NCBI GenBank assembly: GCA_018697195.1
Contig: CM031869.1
Span: 15,608,653-15,672,652, forward strand
Source: Certhia americana
Lineage: Eukaryota > Chordata > Aves > Passeriformes > Certhiidae
DNA length: 64,000 nucleotides
Direction of reading: 5' to 3'
Shown: piece by piece, positions 37,377-47,560 of the stretch
How positions within the stretch are numbered: position 1 is the stretch's first letter
Layout of the letters: every line of letters starts with the position of its first letter
Notes under the pieces: model-generated
The model's database searches: none
What the model was told of the DNA's origin: nothing
The model's input: only the letters and a program-made list of their open reading frames with translations
Program-made: the position numbers and the translations under genes

Positions 37377-40300
37377 TGCCTCAGCATGTGTTGTACCTCA
37401 CCCAGAGCAGCCCATCCCTTCTGGCATCGAGGCATTTGGGGAGCTGCAGAATTAGCAGCTGCACCCCAACCCTCTGTACATGCAGGCATGGCCTCGGGGA
37501 CCCCCCCAATCCTTCCCCTCAGTGCCTCACAGCACCCTGCAATGAGGCAGGGTGTGCAAGGCTCTGCATATAAGAAGGATCTTTGGGTGACCTCCTGCCT
37601 GCTGCCTCCCACCATCACCCCAGTTCTAGTAGGTTTAGAAGAAATCCTAATTGTCATCCACACCATCCTACATCTACTGCTATATCCTATCCAATGTTCA
37701 AAACCCTCAGGGCCTTTGCCAGAATCTCAGCTGCATCTGAGCCTCCCAAACCCACCAGAATACCTGACCCCTACTAGGTTTTCCCTTCTTTCCCTGTAAT
37801 CCTACTTGGGCATCATCTGGCCTGTGGGTTCTGCAGCATTTGCCAGAACTAGCAGTTGATGTTGTGCCTGAATGTCCAAAAAAGGATGACAGCCATCCTG
37901 CGAACCAGCAGCCATCCAGCCTCTTGTGTTCCCCATACCAGGAGGACCAGTTTAAATTACCAGCCTAGGCAGAAAGTGCCAGAGAGGAGCAACCCTGGTG
38001 TACCCCAGACCTCTATCCCAGCTGCAGCCCCATTTTTTGACACCAAGGCATCTTCTGGGAATGCTCAAGGTCAGGGCATCATTGGGTGATGGAACACTGG
38101 TTTGATGTTGATGCATCAACAGGGCTGAGTGTGCAGCTGTTGGAATGGGCCTCCTCCTGCGTGCACATGGACAGTGCCAAGACAAGCCAGGAGCTGCAGG
38201 AAGGACCTGGCAGGGAAACTCCTTCAGCTCCTTCTTGCTGCCTCAGCTCTGTATATTTGGGAATGTATCTGTGGGATTCAGGCTCTCCAATGCTGGAAGT
38301 AAGGGTCTCCAGGTCTTCTCAAAGCTGTCCATGCCAGGTCCCAAAAGGACAGACATTTTTGCTTTATTCCAGCCCAGGCAGGCAGTGAGTGTCCCATCAT
38401 CCCAGGAAAGGAGTCCCTGATGTTCCCCAGATCCCACCAGCATCAGCAGGCAGCTCCCCACAGAGTTCAGGACTGGGGCTGAGCCAACCTGGCAGCCAGG
38501 ATGGAAAGACAGATCCTTCCCCCAGAAAATATACAGGGAGAAGGTGGCTGAGACCCCACATGGCAGAGGATCTTCCCAGGGATGCTGGGGACTTCATCTG
38601 GACTCCTAGTATGTGCAGCCTGGCTGAAAGCTGAGAGCAGCCATGGGAAGATCCAGACAAACACCTCCACACTCCTTTTCTCCCCCGCACCAAGACATGC
38701 AGAAGGGCAGCTGAGGAAGACTGGAGGGGTGGGAAGGGAACACCCAGAGCAGCAGGTCCAGACAAGGGCCCAGAGCATTCACTCCTACCCTTGCTGTTAC
38801 TACCATCCCATGGACCCCTGTGGAAAATCCGACCCCCAAGCAAAGCAACCTGACCCATGGACCATGCTCCCTGTCACACTCCCAGGGCTAATGAGGGGTT
38901 TGCTAATCACACACCTGATGCCAAAGGCCACATCCCGCTGGCAGCAAAGGCTGTGCCTGATGCTGAGCTCCCCTTGCCTTATCCCAAGGCTGCCCACCCT
39001 GAGCAGCGGGAGTGGCCGGTGCAGCAGCGGGAGCAGGGTCCAGCGGGGACAGGCTGCGGCCAGGGCAGCAGCCAGGACTCGTGAATCAATGCCAACTTTG
39101 AGGCAGCCCAGAAAGGAGACCTAATTCCAGTCCCTACCCTCCTGCCAAGCCATCTGCCTGCCCTGAGACCACCAAGAGGCTCCTGAGCAGTGTTTCGTCA
39201 TTACCAAGCCATTATAGAAAGTGGATGAGGAGTGATTGATTTTAATGAATGCAAATACCTGCCTTCCGACCCCAAATTGGCAGGACCTGACTAGCTCTCC
39301 CACTAAGTAGTACAGCGTGTCCTTCCACAGGCTCTGCAAAGCATTCCCATCCTCCTCAGCCTTTCCACAAGCCATCAGGCACAGCACTGCCCACCTAGAC
39401 CTGCCCTAGAAATCCATCACATCCAAGATCTGCTTTCCATCAGCCCTGGGGCTCTGATCTCACCCGCAGATCCTACAGGCTCATTTCCAGCACCTGAGCC
39501 CGTTGGGAAGGCTTTCCTAGAGTTCTCACCTTCATCAAGAGGGTAAAGGACAGTTCTTTCACGTCAGGACAGGGAGAGAGAAGAGGGCAGCAGGGTGGGA
39601 ACTGAGTGCTCTGTCATAAGTGTGACACATCCCCACTCATCAGACGTGTGTGTCCCATCCCAGAGAGATGCTGTGCTCAGAGACAAAAGCAGCCAGCTCT
39701 GCTCCAGGAAGTCACCAAAGATGAAGTACTATTCCTGCAAAACCAGAACACATGCTACAGCCTTCAAGGATGAATTTATTTGCCCTGCAGGAACCAGCAA
39801 ACAGTAAATGACAGGAGTACAGGGAAGGAAGGCACTGTCCTGCTGCAGACAATGGGTGTGTGACAGGTGAGGGGACCAGAGAGAACCACTGACGCCACCA
39901 ACTGCAACAGAGAGAATTCAAGGACTGTCCAGGCCAGGGAGAGTTGCTGTGGGCAGAAGAACCTCATCCCTGAGCTACAGCATTCAAGATGCAAATCATG
40001 TGCTCTCCTCTGGGGCCAATCTTCTGGGGTACCTTATATTTTCCATCCTGCAGACTGGCCAGGGTGCTACCCAGGGTGGAGCTGGGATTCAACAAGAACA
40101 GTTTTTACTGGCCCTTCAGCCCAGCCTTTGCAGCACACAGCCCAGCCCCAGGCTGCAGCAGCCAAGCTCTGAGAGCACGGTCATTCAGCAGAGAAAGAGC
40201 AGCACGGTGATTCATCTTCCTTTTGATCTCTAGCCTACCCTTGAAGGCTCAATAACCTGTCCCTAAAATTTTGGGCAGCTGGCAGACCTCTCCACCTCCC

Positions 40301-40429
40301 CCCAGGGCGGAGACGTTAAGTGCTGAGAGGTGCTGGCGCTCGAGGGGTTCGGTTGCTGCACACCCAATTCAGTAGGCAAGCAGGCGCCTGGCTGCCAAAG
40401 TTTCCAGGGAGATGAGCTTCCTCCAGAGC
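37377..40429. other. Intronic sequence, nothing recognised
   Basis: 39000-39085 is GC-rich with short gcagcgggag repeats. Confidence 0.6.
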
Positions 40430-40930
40430 CTCCCCTCGCCTCACACATCCGCCGAGCCCCCGCCGAGGACAGGCGTCCTCTGCCATCTGCACCGGACAGA
40501 GCAGCTCACGGCGCAGAGAACTCCTCACCAGGGAGCGGGGCAGAGCCTTCGCCCGCAAGCGGCACCGTTTGGGCACGACTGGGCGGTCCAGCGCTTGGGG
40601 AGGGGGTGAACTCGCATCCTGGCAGCCTCCTGTGAGCAGCAGAGAGGGGCAGGATGTACTGACAGCTCTGCTGCACCCAGCCCAGCTCCCAGCAGCGCCG
40701 GCAACACTGACCAGGCTGAGCACAGGGCACGGAGCGGGCACGGGAGCACCGACAGGAGCTGCCAGACAGCCCCGGCTCCTCCCGGCTCAGCGGAGGCACT
40801 TCCTCACCTCCCAGCACTTTGTCGCTCAGGCTCCTCTGCAGTGAGAATTCCTCAGACGACCAGAGTCGCCCACGGGCTCGCAGCCTCCCAAACCTGCTGC
40901 CCCCCACGGATCAGTCTCCTGGAACTCCTC
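40430..40930. promoter_or_regulatory. Intronic CpG-rich patch 5.3 kb downstream of exon 1
   Basis: CpG-dense sequence (atccgccgagcccccgccga, ggagcggggcagagccttcg, aagcggcaccgtttgg, ggagcgggcacggg). Open frames on both strands are unrecognised. Candidate alternative NRG2 promoter or enhancer, not a proven exon. Confidence 0.45.
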
Positions 40931-43900
40931 CTGGCCGAGGGAGTCACTCAGCTCCGTGTTTCTCCCTGCATCTGCACCGTCACCTGCCCTGGGCCAGCAC
41001 AGCTGACCTGAGGAAGCCCAGCTGCCATGCCAGGGCCAGCACAGTTCTTATTTACACTCAGCAGCGTCACACATTGACTCAGGAGGGGAATGGAGATGAG
41101 GCGACTTCAGCAGCAGCATCCAGTGCCCCAAACCTGGCAAAGCAGCAGCCGCTCTGCGTAGGAGCCGTGTCACACGCACAGGGGAACTGGCCACCCCCTC
41201 CAGTCTGCTGGGAGAGGCACCCTCAGCCCAGCAGCACGGTACCAAAACCCAGCCCTTGCGGCACTTTGCAGCAGATTTTGGGGTGTGCCAAGGGCGTGAA
41301 GGCTCCAGGTGCCCACGGTGCATTTTACACAGCCCAAACGAAGCGGGGAGCTCAGCTGCAGCAGAGCATGGCTCCCTTTTTGCCTGGTGATGCAGTTTAT
41401 TGCCTCTGTGCTCCCAAGCATGCACCAGTTTCTGATCCAGATCCAAACCCAAGTCAAGGTGTCGCCTGTGATTTAGAAAGGGCGTTCTGCCTCAGGGCCC
41501 ATATCTAAGGGCTGTCAGCTGGCAGAGCACAAAGAGCCACCAAGCAGCAGCTGGGGCCAGGGGCTGGGCATGGAGTGGCCCTAGATAGAGAAATCAGCAC
41601 TGCTGGGATCACTCAGGAGCTGCTTTAGTCTCGCTCATGGAGATCCTTGGGGGGGATGCTTTTATTTAGTCAAACATTTCTGAAAGGGGGACTGAGAAAC
41701 TAGCCAGGCTTTACTCCACAAACTCTGTTGTGTCAGGCACCACTGAAGTCACTTGGACCTGCAGCTTTGGCCGAGCAAAGTTGGTAGTTCCTGGATGGCT
41801 GATTTGGAAGACAAGGAGCTGACCTGTCTACAAGGACCCAACCACCCCTGGTCCACTCCAGACCGAATGAGAGGATTTGAGAGAGCGCCCAGAATTGTGC
41901 CACCCTTGCGAGAGGTCAAAGCTGTCTGCAGCGCAGTGACCATTCCCCATCTGCAGAAACTCAAGGCACGAAGGAAGCAAGTTTTTGCTCTTCTGCAAAC
42001 CCAAGGAAGTGTGATTTTCTGAAGGTGGTGAGAAATAGTTTCAGACAGCTCTAATTAGTAAGGTGGTGTGTGAGAAAATCCAGCTTTACTGCTCCATGCT
42101 CCACAGCTGTCCTGGGATGAAGGGAGAGTACCGTCACCAGCGGCTAGAGCCCACCCACACCCCTCCCCTGTGCCTGCCTGGCTTGCAGTGAGTCCGATGA
42201 TCTGCAGGATAGTGAAGTGGGATATTTTTGCATGAGCTGCTGGTCCAAAGTTGCCAGTGCTATTTCAGGCAGCAACACCTACACTGTAATCCAGAGGGCT
42301 GTATTTTCCAGCGGGCACTTCAAAATCCGGCCTCTCTCCTCCCCTCACAGGCCAGCTCTAACCAACCTTGCTCCAGGATAAACAGCTTCCAGCATTTTGT
42401 GGCCACTGAGGCCAATGCCACAGCCCCAGCACGTTTCTGATTCCCACTGGGACCAAGACACCTTCAGACTGGAAATAAAATAGATGCCTCATCTCACAAA
42501 CAGTACCAGCTACAACAACAGTTCTGCCTGCAAATCCTCCCAGGGATCTGCCACCACCAGATTACCTGCCCAGGCTAAGCTAGCTAATCCTACAGGCAAG
42601 TCGCAGACCTTGTCCTGGAGCTCAGCAGCATTTTCGGTGAGGTGCTTCAGGAGATGTACAAGCTCTAATTAAAGCTACTTTGCAACTTGCTGCATATGGA
42701 GGCAGGAAGACATTTGTTCCTCTGTGAAAACAGAAATCAGAGCCTGGACAGGTTAAATCCCCACTCTCCTGTGTACAAAATATCTGCACATAAATCTTCC
42801 GCACAAAAAGAGGGGACTTGTACAGAGTGGGAAGCAGATACTGACACAAGCTACCCCTAAACACCAGAAAGATGAGGACCACAACCCCCTTTCTGTATTC
42901 AGATCAGGAGTTGTTCCAGTGGGGATAATGCCACCAGCTCCTTCACCAGTGAGAGCCAGTGCCATGTCTTGCATCTATTTCCTCCTCCTTGATCTGTGCT
43001 CGTAGGCACAAAGGAGATATAAGACCATCCAAAATTAAGGAGCTAGAAGATACAAAGAAAAGAGACAGGAGCAGAAGCAATAACAGGAATCGTTATATAA
43101 CAGTATGAAAAAAAAAACAAAACAATAATACTCCCAGTGCAGAAGAGGTTTCAAGATGGACAAGTAGGTGGTGAGACCTGCAGGATGCCAAGCCCTAGGA
43201 CCAGCTGCTCCCTGTGTGCCAGGGGGATGAAAACCATGGCTGGGCAGAGCTGCAGAGGCTGCACGCCTCTGGGGTTTGCAGGTGGAGAAGTCCCAGCCTT
43301 CGGAGCCTGCCCAGCAGTGAGATCCCCCTCCCTGGACCTCTGCTCAGAGGGCACACAGGAAGCAGCCCAGCTCAGACCCCACACACACCAAGCACACAAA
43401 CTGGCATTCCTGTTCTGTCCCCTCCACCCCAGGCCATCCCTCTCTCACCTCAGTCCTCCTGGCTCTGCTCAGAGAGGGTCTGGACCTCATGTAGAGTCTC
43501 AGCACCCACTTTCTCTCCTCTGAGTGAGATGTGCAAACAGCAGAGACTGCTCCTTGGAGAGAGATACGGATGCTTCCATCACAGGTCTAGTCCTGCACCG
43601 CATCCCGAACCTCGGCAAGCAGCAAGAGCAGGAGACACACAGCATCTTAGCCGGTGAGAAGGGGATGAATCACTGGAAAACAGACCCAGGCACAGAGCCA
43701 GAGCATAGAGAAGATGGTCCTGTGAGGCCTCCATCTTTGGGAGTGGGGGGAGTGGAGTGATCAGAGCCACAAGGTCCTCCCTTCACACTCAGAAGTGACC
43801 CCAGCATCTGTCCCCCAGCTCTGTAACACCCCTCACACAGCTGCAGCCCAGCTGTTCCTCAGAGTGCATCTCGTGCCTAGATATTCACCCCCTGTCAGCT

Positions 43901-45429
43901 CTGGAGTTCTCACCACCCATGTGAGCAGCAAGAATGGGAAATACCCCTGTACCCCTTTGGAACTTCTCTCCCAACACAAACCACAGAGCAGGAAGGCAAA
44001 CTGTGGCCTGGTTTCCCAGTTCACACACCTTTCCAGGAGTTCGGGTGCTACAAATCAGAAGATCCTGCCAGGAAAGTCACCTTCAGAAGTAACCTCCCAG
44101 CTGAACCAAGAGCATGAAGTGCTCAGGGAACCACCAGTTCAGCAAGATGAGGCTCCCATTTCATCTTCATCACCAAACCAAACCACAGCTATGACATTTC
44201 CCAACCACCAGATTTTATTTTTCCTTTGGAATCTGCCATTGAGCTCTGCTGAGACAAGGCTCTCACCAACCTGCAGCATCCCTCAGCCAGGGAGCCGAAT
44301 CAGCCCGTCAGAGCCACACAGAAACAAAAGCATCAGCTCCAAGAAGGTGTCACGACAGAATGACAACCCTTAACTTGTTGTTACATCAACCCACACATTA
44401 ACACTTTGGGCCTGAGCCAGGATGCCACGGAGCAGCCTCCATTCCCCTTAAAGTCAAACCCTGCTGCTCAGAGATGCACAAGTTCAAAAACCTTTTTGAT
44501 TAAAAAAAAACCCAAAACAATAAAAGCCACGTACCTTTTGCTGCATTTTCCCCTGACAATGAGACCACGGTCCCGAGAAATTCCCCCATTTACTTTCCTC
44601 TTGTCTCTACAGCTCTTTCACTAAATCCTTTCTGTCCACGATGGCCCACATACAGATGCACATGAAATTAGTGTCTCCCAAATTAGTTTTCTCGCACACA
44701 GTCCTAGCCCATTTTCCTCAACAACATATTATGATATGCAAGGTTCCACCTTTCTCCCAGGAAACACAAGCTTCTAAATTTATCTTTCGGATAACTAAAA
44801 AAAGAGACAGGTCTAGCTTTCACAATGCGGGGTCAGCAGTCCCAAATGGCAGAGTATTTGCCCCAGAAACACCCAGTTCATATCACAACAACAACCACCA
44901 CAGAGCAGTACACACATGGCCATTACAGAGCTAAGTATAACTTGACAAAGTACCTTGCTTTTAATGAGGCAAAAGGCCAATTAACCTGATGAGGATGCGG
45001 TGTACTGACATTGAGTGGGGAGCCTGCATTCCCTGGAGATACACCCTGTATATCCTCTCAACACACCAAACATGAGGGATTCAAACTGTTTCTGAGGGCA
45101 CGGCATGGCACTCAGAGCTCTCCGGGTTAACACCAGCCTTCCCCAGATTTTGTGACACAGTATCCGGCATTCAGGCTGGACGAAGGGCCAGCCGTGCATT
45201 TTTGTCAGCTCAGATCCAAACTCTGGGAAAATGCAGGCATTGTCCTCCCCCGGTCCCCACCGCCCAGCCCTTCGCAGGTGTTCACCTGCCAGAGGACAGC
45301 ACGGAAAATCCAGGAACAAAAGCAGGGACGCTCCGGCGGGAGCTTCCCGTTGAAGTCATTTCATAACCGCGTTTCCAGAGGTGCTGGAAGAACAGCACAA
45401 GCCACCGCACAAGAGCCGTGATCGGAGAC
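40931..45429. other. Intronic sequence, nothing recognised
   Basis: A-rich tract at 43107-43130. No repeats or exons identified. Confidence 0.6.
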
Positions 45430-45896
45430 ACCGAAATGCGCGGAACGAATAAAAGAAACACCAACTTCCCCCCCGCGAGGCCGTTATTTTGGAAGACGCA
45501 AAACTTCCCGGCTCTTAGGGCACACCTGGAGCGCTGCCCCTGTCCCAGCCCCGCATCCCAGGCCCGGCCCCCTCCGCAGCAGGGAACGCGCCCGGGGCGG
45601 GGGTCGCGGCCGGAGTCACCGGAGCCCCCGCAGGCCGGCAGCTCTCCCGGCCAGGGCTGCCACGGCCGAGGCCCCCGAGGGGAGCGGCACCGGGGCGCTG
45701 GGACCGCGCTGAGACCGGGGGCTCCGGCGCGGCACCGCTGAGCGCCGCGGGCTGCGGGCACTCCCCGCACCGGGCTCGGGGCTGCGCTGCTGGCGCGGCG
45801 CCGGGCCGGGGCTGCGGGACCTTGAGCCGGGAGAGCGAGGAGCCCCGGGGCCGGGGGATGGGGGGATCGCGGCTGCGGCGGCCGGGCCGAGCGGAG

Positions 45897-45961
45897 CGCA
45901 TCGCATCGCATCGCATCGCACCGCATCGCATCGCATCGCATCGCATCTCGTCACATCGCAT
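45897..45961. repeat. (CGCAT)n pentanucleotide microsatellite
   Basis: Thirteen 5-bp units, ten of them perfect. The units at 45917-45921, 45947-45951 and 45952-45956 carry substitutions. It lies in NRG2 intron 1, with its near edge about 220 nt downstream of the donor. In the transcript sense it is (AUGCG)n. The frames across it look like long Arg-Cys-Asp-Ala-Met proteins but are repeat artefacts. Confidence 0.97.
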
Positions 45962-46096
45962 CTCCCCCGGTGCAGGCGCGGCTCCCGGGGCCCACCGGGC
46001 TTGAAGTGGGGGGGCGATCGCCGGGCACCTGTGTCCCCCAGGTCCGAGCCGTACGATCCTGTCGCTCCGCGGCCGTCCGGGACGCGGGCCAGCGCT

Positions 46097-46158
46097 CCCC
46101 GCCGCCTCTCCACTATCGCCCCCCGCCGCCGCTCCGCCATCGCCCCCCGCCGCCCCCC
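46097..46158 (-). other. G-run block (possible G-quadruplex) at the start of NRG2 intron 1
   Basis: On the transcript strand there are G6 runs at 46158-46153, 46148-46143 and 46124-46119 and a G4 run at 46100-46097, beginning about 22 nt past the donor. Runs of G next to a 5' splice site are known intronic splicing enhancers and can form quadruplexes. Folding here is inferred from sequence only. Confidence 0.6.
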
Positions 46159-46178
46159 GCCGCCGCGGCGCGGCCCGT

Positions 46179-46180
46179 AC
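46179..46180 (-). other. NRG2: 5' splice donor of NRG2 exon 1
   Basis: On the minus strand the coding frame reads GCC GAC TGC G and then gtacggg. The GT is at 46180-46179, and conserved NRG2 protein similarity stops exactly here. The translation past it (TGRAAAAGG...) is low-complexity and unlike neuregulin. The phase-1 junction agrees with the family. Confidence 0.92.
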
Positions 46181-46653
46181 CGCAGTCGGCGCAGAGGATC
46201 CGCGCCACGTCCCGCTTGAGGTTCTTGCCGCTGGTGTCGAGCGGAGCGAAGGCGGTGCGGAAGACGAGCGGCTCCTCGGTGGGCTCGAGGAAGAAGATGT
46301 AGCGGTGGTTGCGCTTCACTTTGAAGCAGGGCGCCTTGGAGCCCACGCTGATGAGCTGCTCCCGCTGCAGCCCCCCGCTATTGAGGGGCCACAGGTCGAG
46401 CACCTTGACCAGGACACCCCCGGCGGGCCCGGCGCCGCGGCTGTCATTGCCGCCGGCGGGGGGGCCCACGGACTGCACCTTGCCCTCCAGCACCACCGCC
46501 GCCGTGTACGCCTGGTCCTGCACCGACTTGAGGCTGGGCGAGTAGCAGGCGAGGGAGACTCCGAAGAGCAGCATGGAGAAGCCGGGCGCCGGGTCGCGCC
46601 TCATGCCGCCGGCTGCCGCTCGCTGCCCGCCGGCCCTGCGGCGGCGGCCGGGC
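46181..46653 (-). CDS. NRG2: Neuregulin 2, first coding exon (5' partial, runs into assembly gap)
   Basis: This exon encodes the N-terminal region of pro-neuregulin-2, a membrane-anchored EGF-family ligand whose shed ectodomain activates ErbB3/ErbB4 receptors in neural and other tissues. About 157 codons are visible. A basic, Ala/Gly-rich stretch leads to an in-frame Met at 46604, followed by the hydrophobic segment FSMLLFGVSLACYS, then SVQDQAY, a variable Gly/Pro-rich stretch, SGGLQREQ, RYIFFLEPTE and FRTAFAPLDTSGKNLKRDV, ending at ILCADC. These blocks match the NRG2 (and NRG1 type II) N-terminal domain that precedes the Ig domain. An N-D-S sequon lies at 46440-46448. The exon ends after one base of a codon (phase 1), as expected where the family continues with Ala. 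Known mammalian NRG2 starts further upstream with a Ser-rich segment, which here would fall in the gap, so Met 46604 is probably internal. The Ig, EGF-like and transmembrane exons are not in this window. Confidence 0.96.
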
Positions 46654-47053
46654 NNNNNNNNNNNNNNNNNNNNNNNNNNNNNNNNNNNNNNNNNNNNNNN
46701 NNNNNNNNNNNNNNNNNNNNNNNNNNNNNNNNNNNNNNNNNNNNNNNNNNNNNNNNNNNNNNNNNNNNNNNNNNNNNNNNNNNNNNNNNNNNNNNNNNNN
46801 NNNNNNNNNNNNNNNNNNNNNNNNNNNNNNNNNNNNNNNNNNNNNNNNNNNNNNNNNNNNNNNNNNNNNNNNNNNNNNNNNNNNNNNNNNNNNNNNNNNN
46901 NNNNNNNNNNNNNNNNNNNNNNNNNNNNNNNNNNNNNNNNNNNNNNNNNNNNNNNNNNNNNNNNNNNNNNNNNNNNNNNNNNNNNNNNNNNNNNNNNNNN
47001 NNNNNNNNNNNNNNNNNNNNNNNNNNNNNNNNNNNNNNNNNNNNNNNNNNNNN
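46654..47053. other. Assembly gap (400 N) inside NRG2 exon 1 / 5' region
   Basis: Exactly 400 unknown bases, a round figure that may be a placeholder and not a measured length. It is flanked on the left by GC-rich NRG2 coding sequence and on the right by a (CGGCA)n tract, the classic context for sequencing failure. It should contain the NRG2 start codon, the rest of the N-terminal coding sequence and some 5' UTR. Confidence 0.98.
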
Positions 47054-47057
47054 GGGG

Positions 47058-47117
47058 CGGCACGGCACGGCACGGCACGGCACGGCACGGCACGGCACGG
47101 CACGGCACGGCACGGCA
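47058..47117. repeat. (CGGCA)12 pentanucleotide microsatellite
   Basis: Twelve perfect 5-bp units starting five bases after the N gap. It lies in the NRG2 promoter/5' UTR neighbourhood. The translations (PCRAV repeated on the minus strand, RHGTA on the plus strand) are repeat-driven. The array may continue into the gap, so its true length is unknown. Confidence 0.97.
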
Positions 47118-47560
47118 GGGCACGCCACCGGTTCGGCCTGGCGCGGCGCGGCCGCGGCACGGCAGCAGCACAGGCACAGGCACTGGCACGGCGCGGGGAG
47201 GAGGCGGGATGCTCCCTCAGCTGCCCCAGCTCCCGGGATGCTGACCCCCGAACTCACCCCCTCCCCCCCGGAAAGGTGATTCCCTGACCGGGGACTCCCT
47301 CCCGGGGATGCCCGCTGCGGCGGGGATCCCCGCGTCCCTGGGGGTCCTCGGGGATGGAGGCAGACCACGCTGCCTCCATCCAGCCATGGAGCCAGCCCCT
47401 CGGCAGGCCCCCAGGCGTTCGCAGAACCCCCCTTTTCCCCGCAGAGGCGACCAAAGATGCGCCCGTTTGGAGGCGGCTGCAGGTGACACGGGGGTTCCGC
47501 GATGCGCAGGGCTCGGGAGCCGGGGATTCCTCTTTGCCCGATGCTTTCATGGAGCTGGGA

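Larger units (their letters stand above)
1..46180 (-). other. NRG2: NRG2 intron 1 (3' end not reached)
   Basis: Everything downstream of the exon 1 donor to the left edge is interpreted as intron 1. I searched the translated frames for the Ig domain, spacer, EGF-like domain and transmembrane exons of NRG2 and saw none. No other gene is recognisable. A long first intron is usual for neuregulin genes. The call is inference from the absence of exon 2, and small unannotated noncoding transcripts cannot be excluded. Confidence 0.8.
45430..47560. promoter_or_regulatory. NRG2: CpG island spanning NRG2 exon 1
   Basis: GC content and CpG density rise abruptly near 45430 and fall back near 47560, covering the exon, the gap and flanks on both sides. 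Such islands mark promoters of developmental genes. The transcription start is probably inside the gap or just right of it (47054-47560), because NRG2 reads leftward. Boundaries are by eye. Confidence 0.85.

Noticed and set aside
40819..41508. 229-codon plus frame as a gene
   Set aside because: No family resemblance. It starts in a CpG-rich patch where stop codons are rare.
45515..46140. Arg-Cys-Asp-Ala-Met repeat proteins on the minus strand
   Set aside because: They are translations of the (CGCAT)n microsatellite in the intron.
1..46180. NRG2 exon 2 and later exons
   Set aside because: No Ig-domain, EGF-like or transmembrane neuregulin sequence was seen in any frame.
46113..47189. 358-codon minus frame (and 347-, 324-, 238-, 223-codon frames) crossing the gap
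   Set aside because: They are open only because Ns cannot hold stops and because the (CGGCA)n tract lacks stops. Only the part 46181-46653 of the first is real NRG2 coding sequence.
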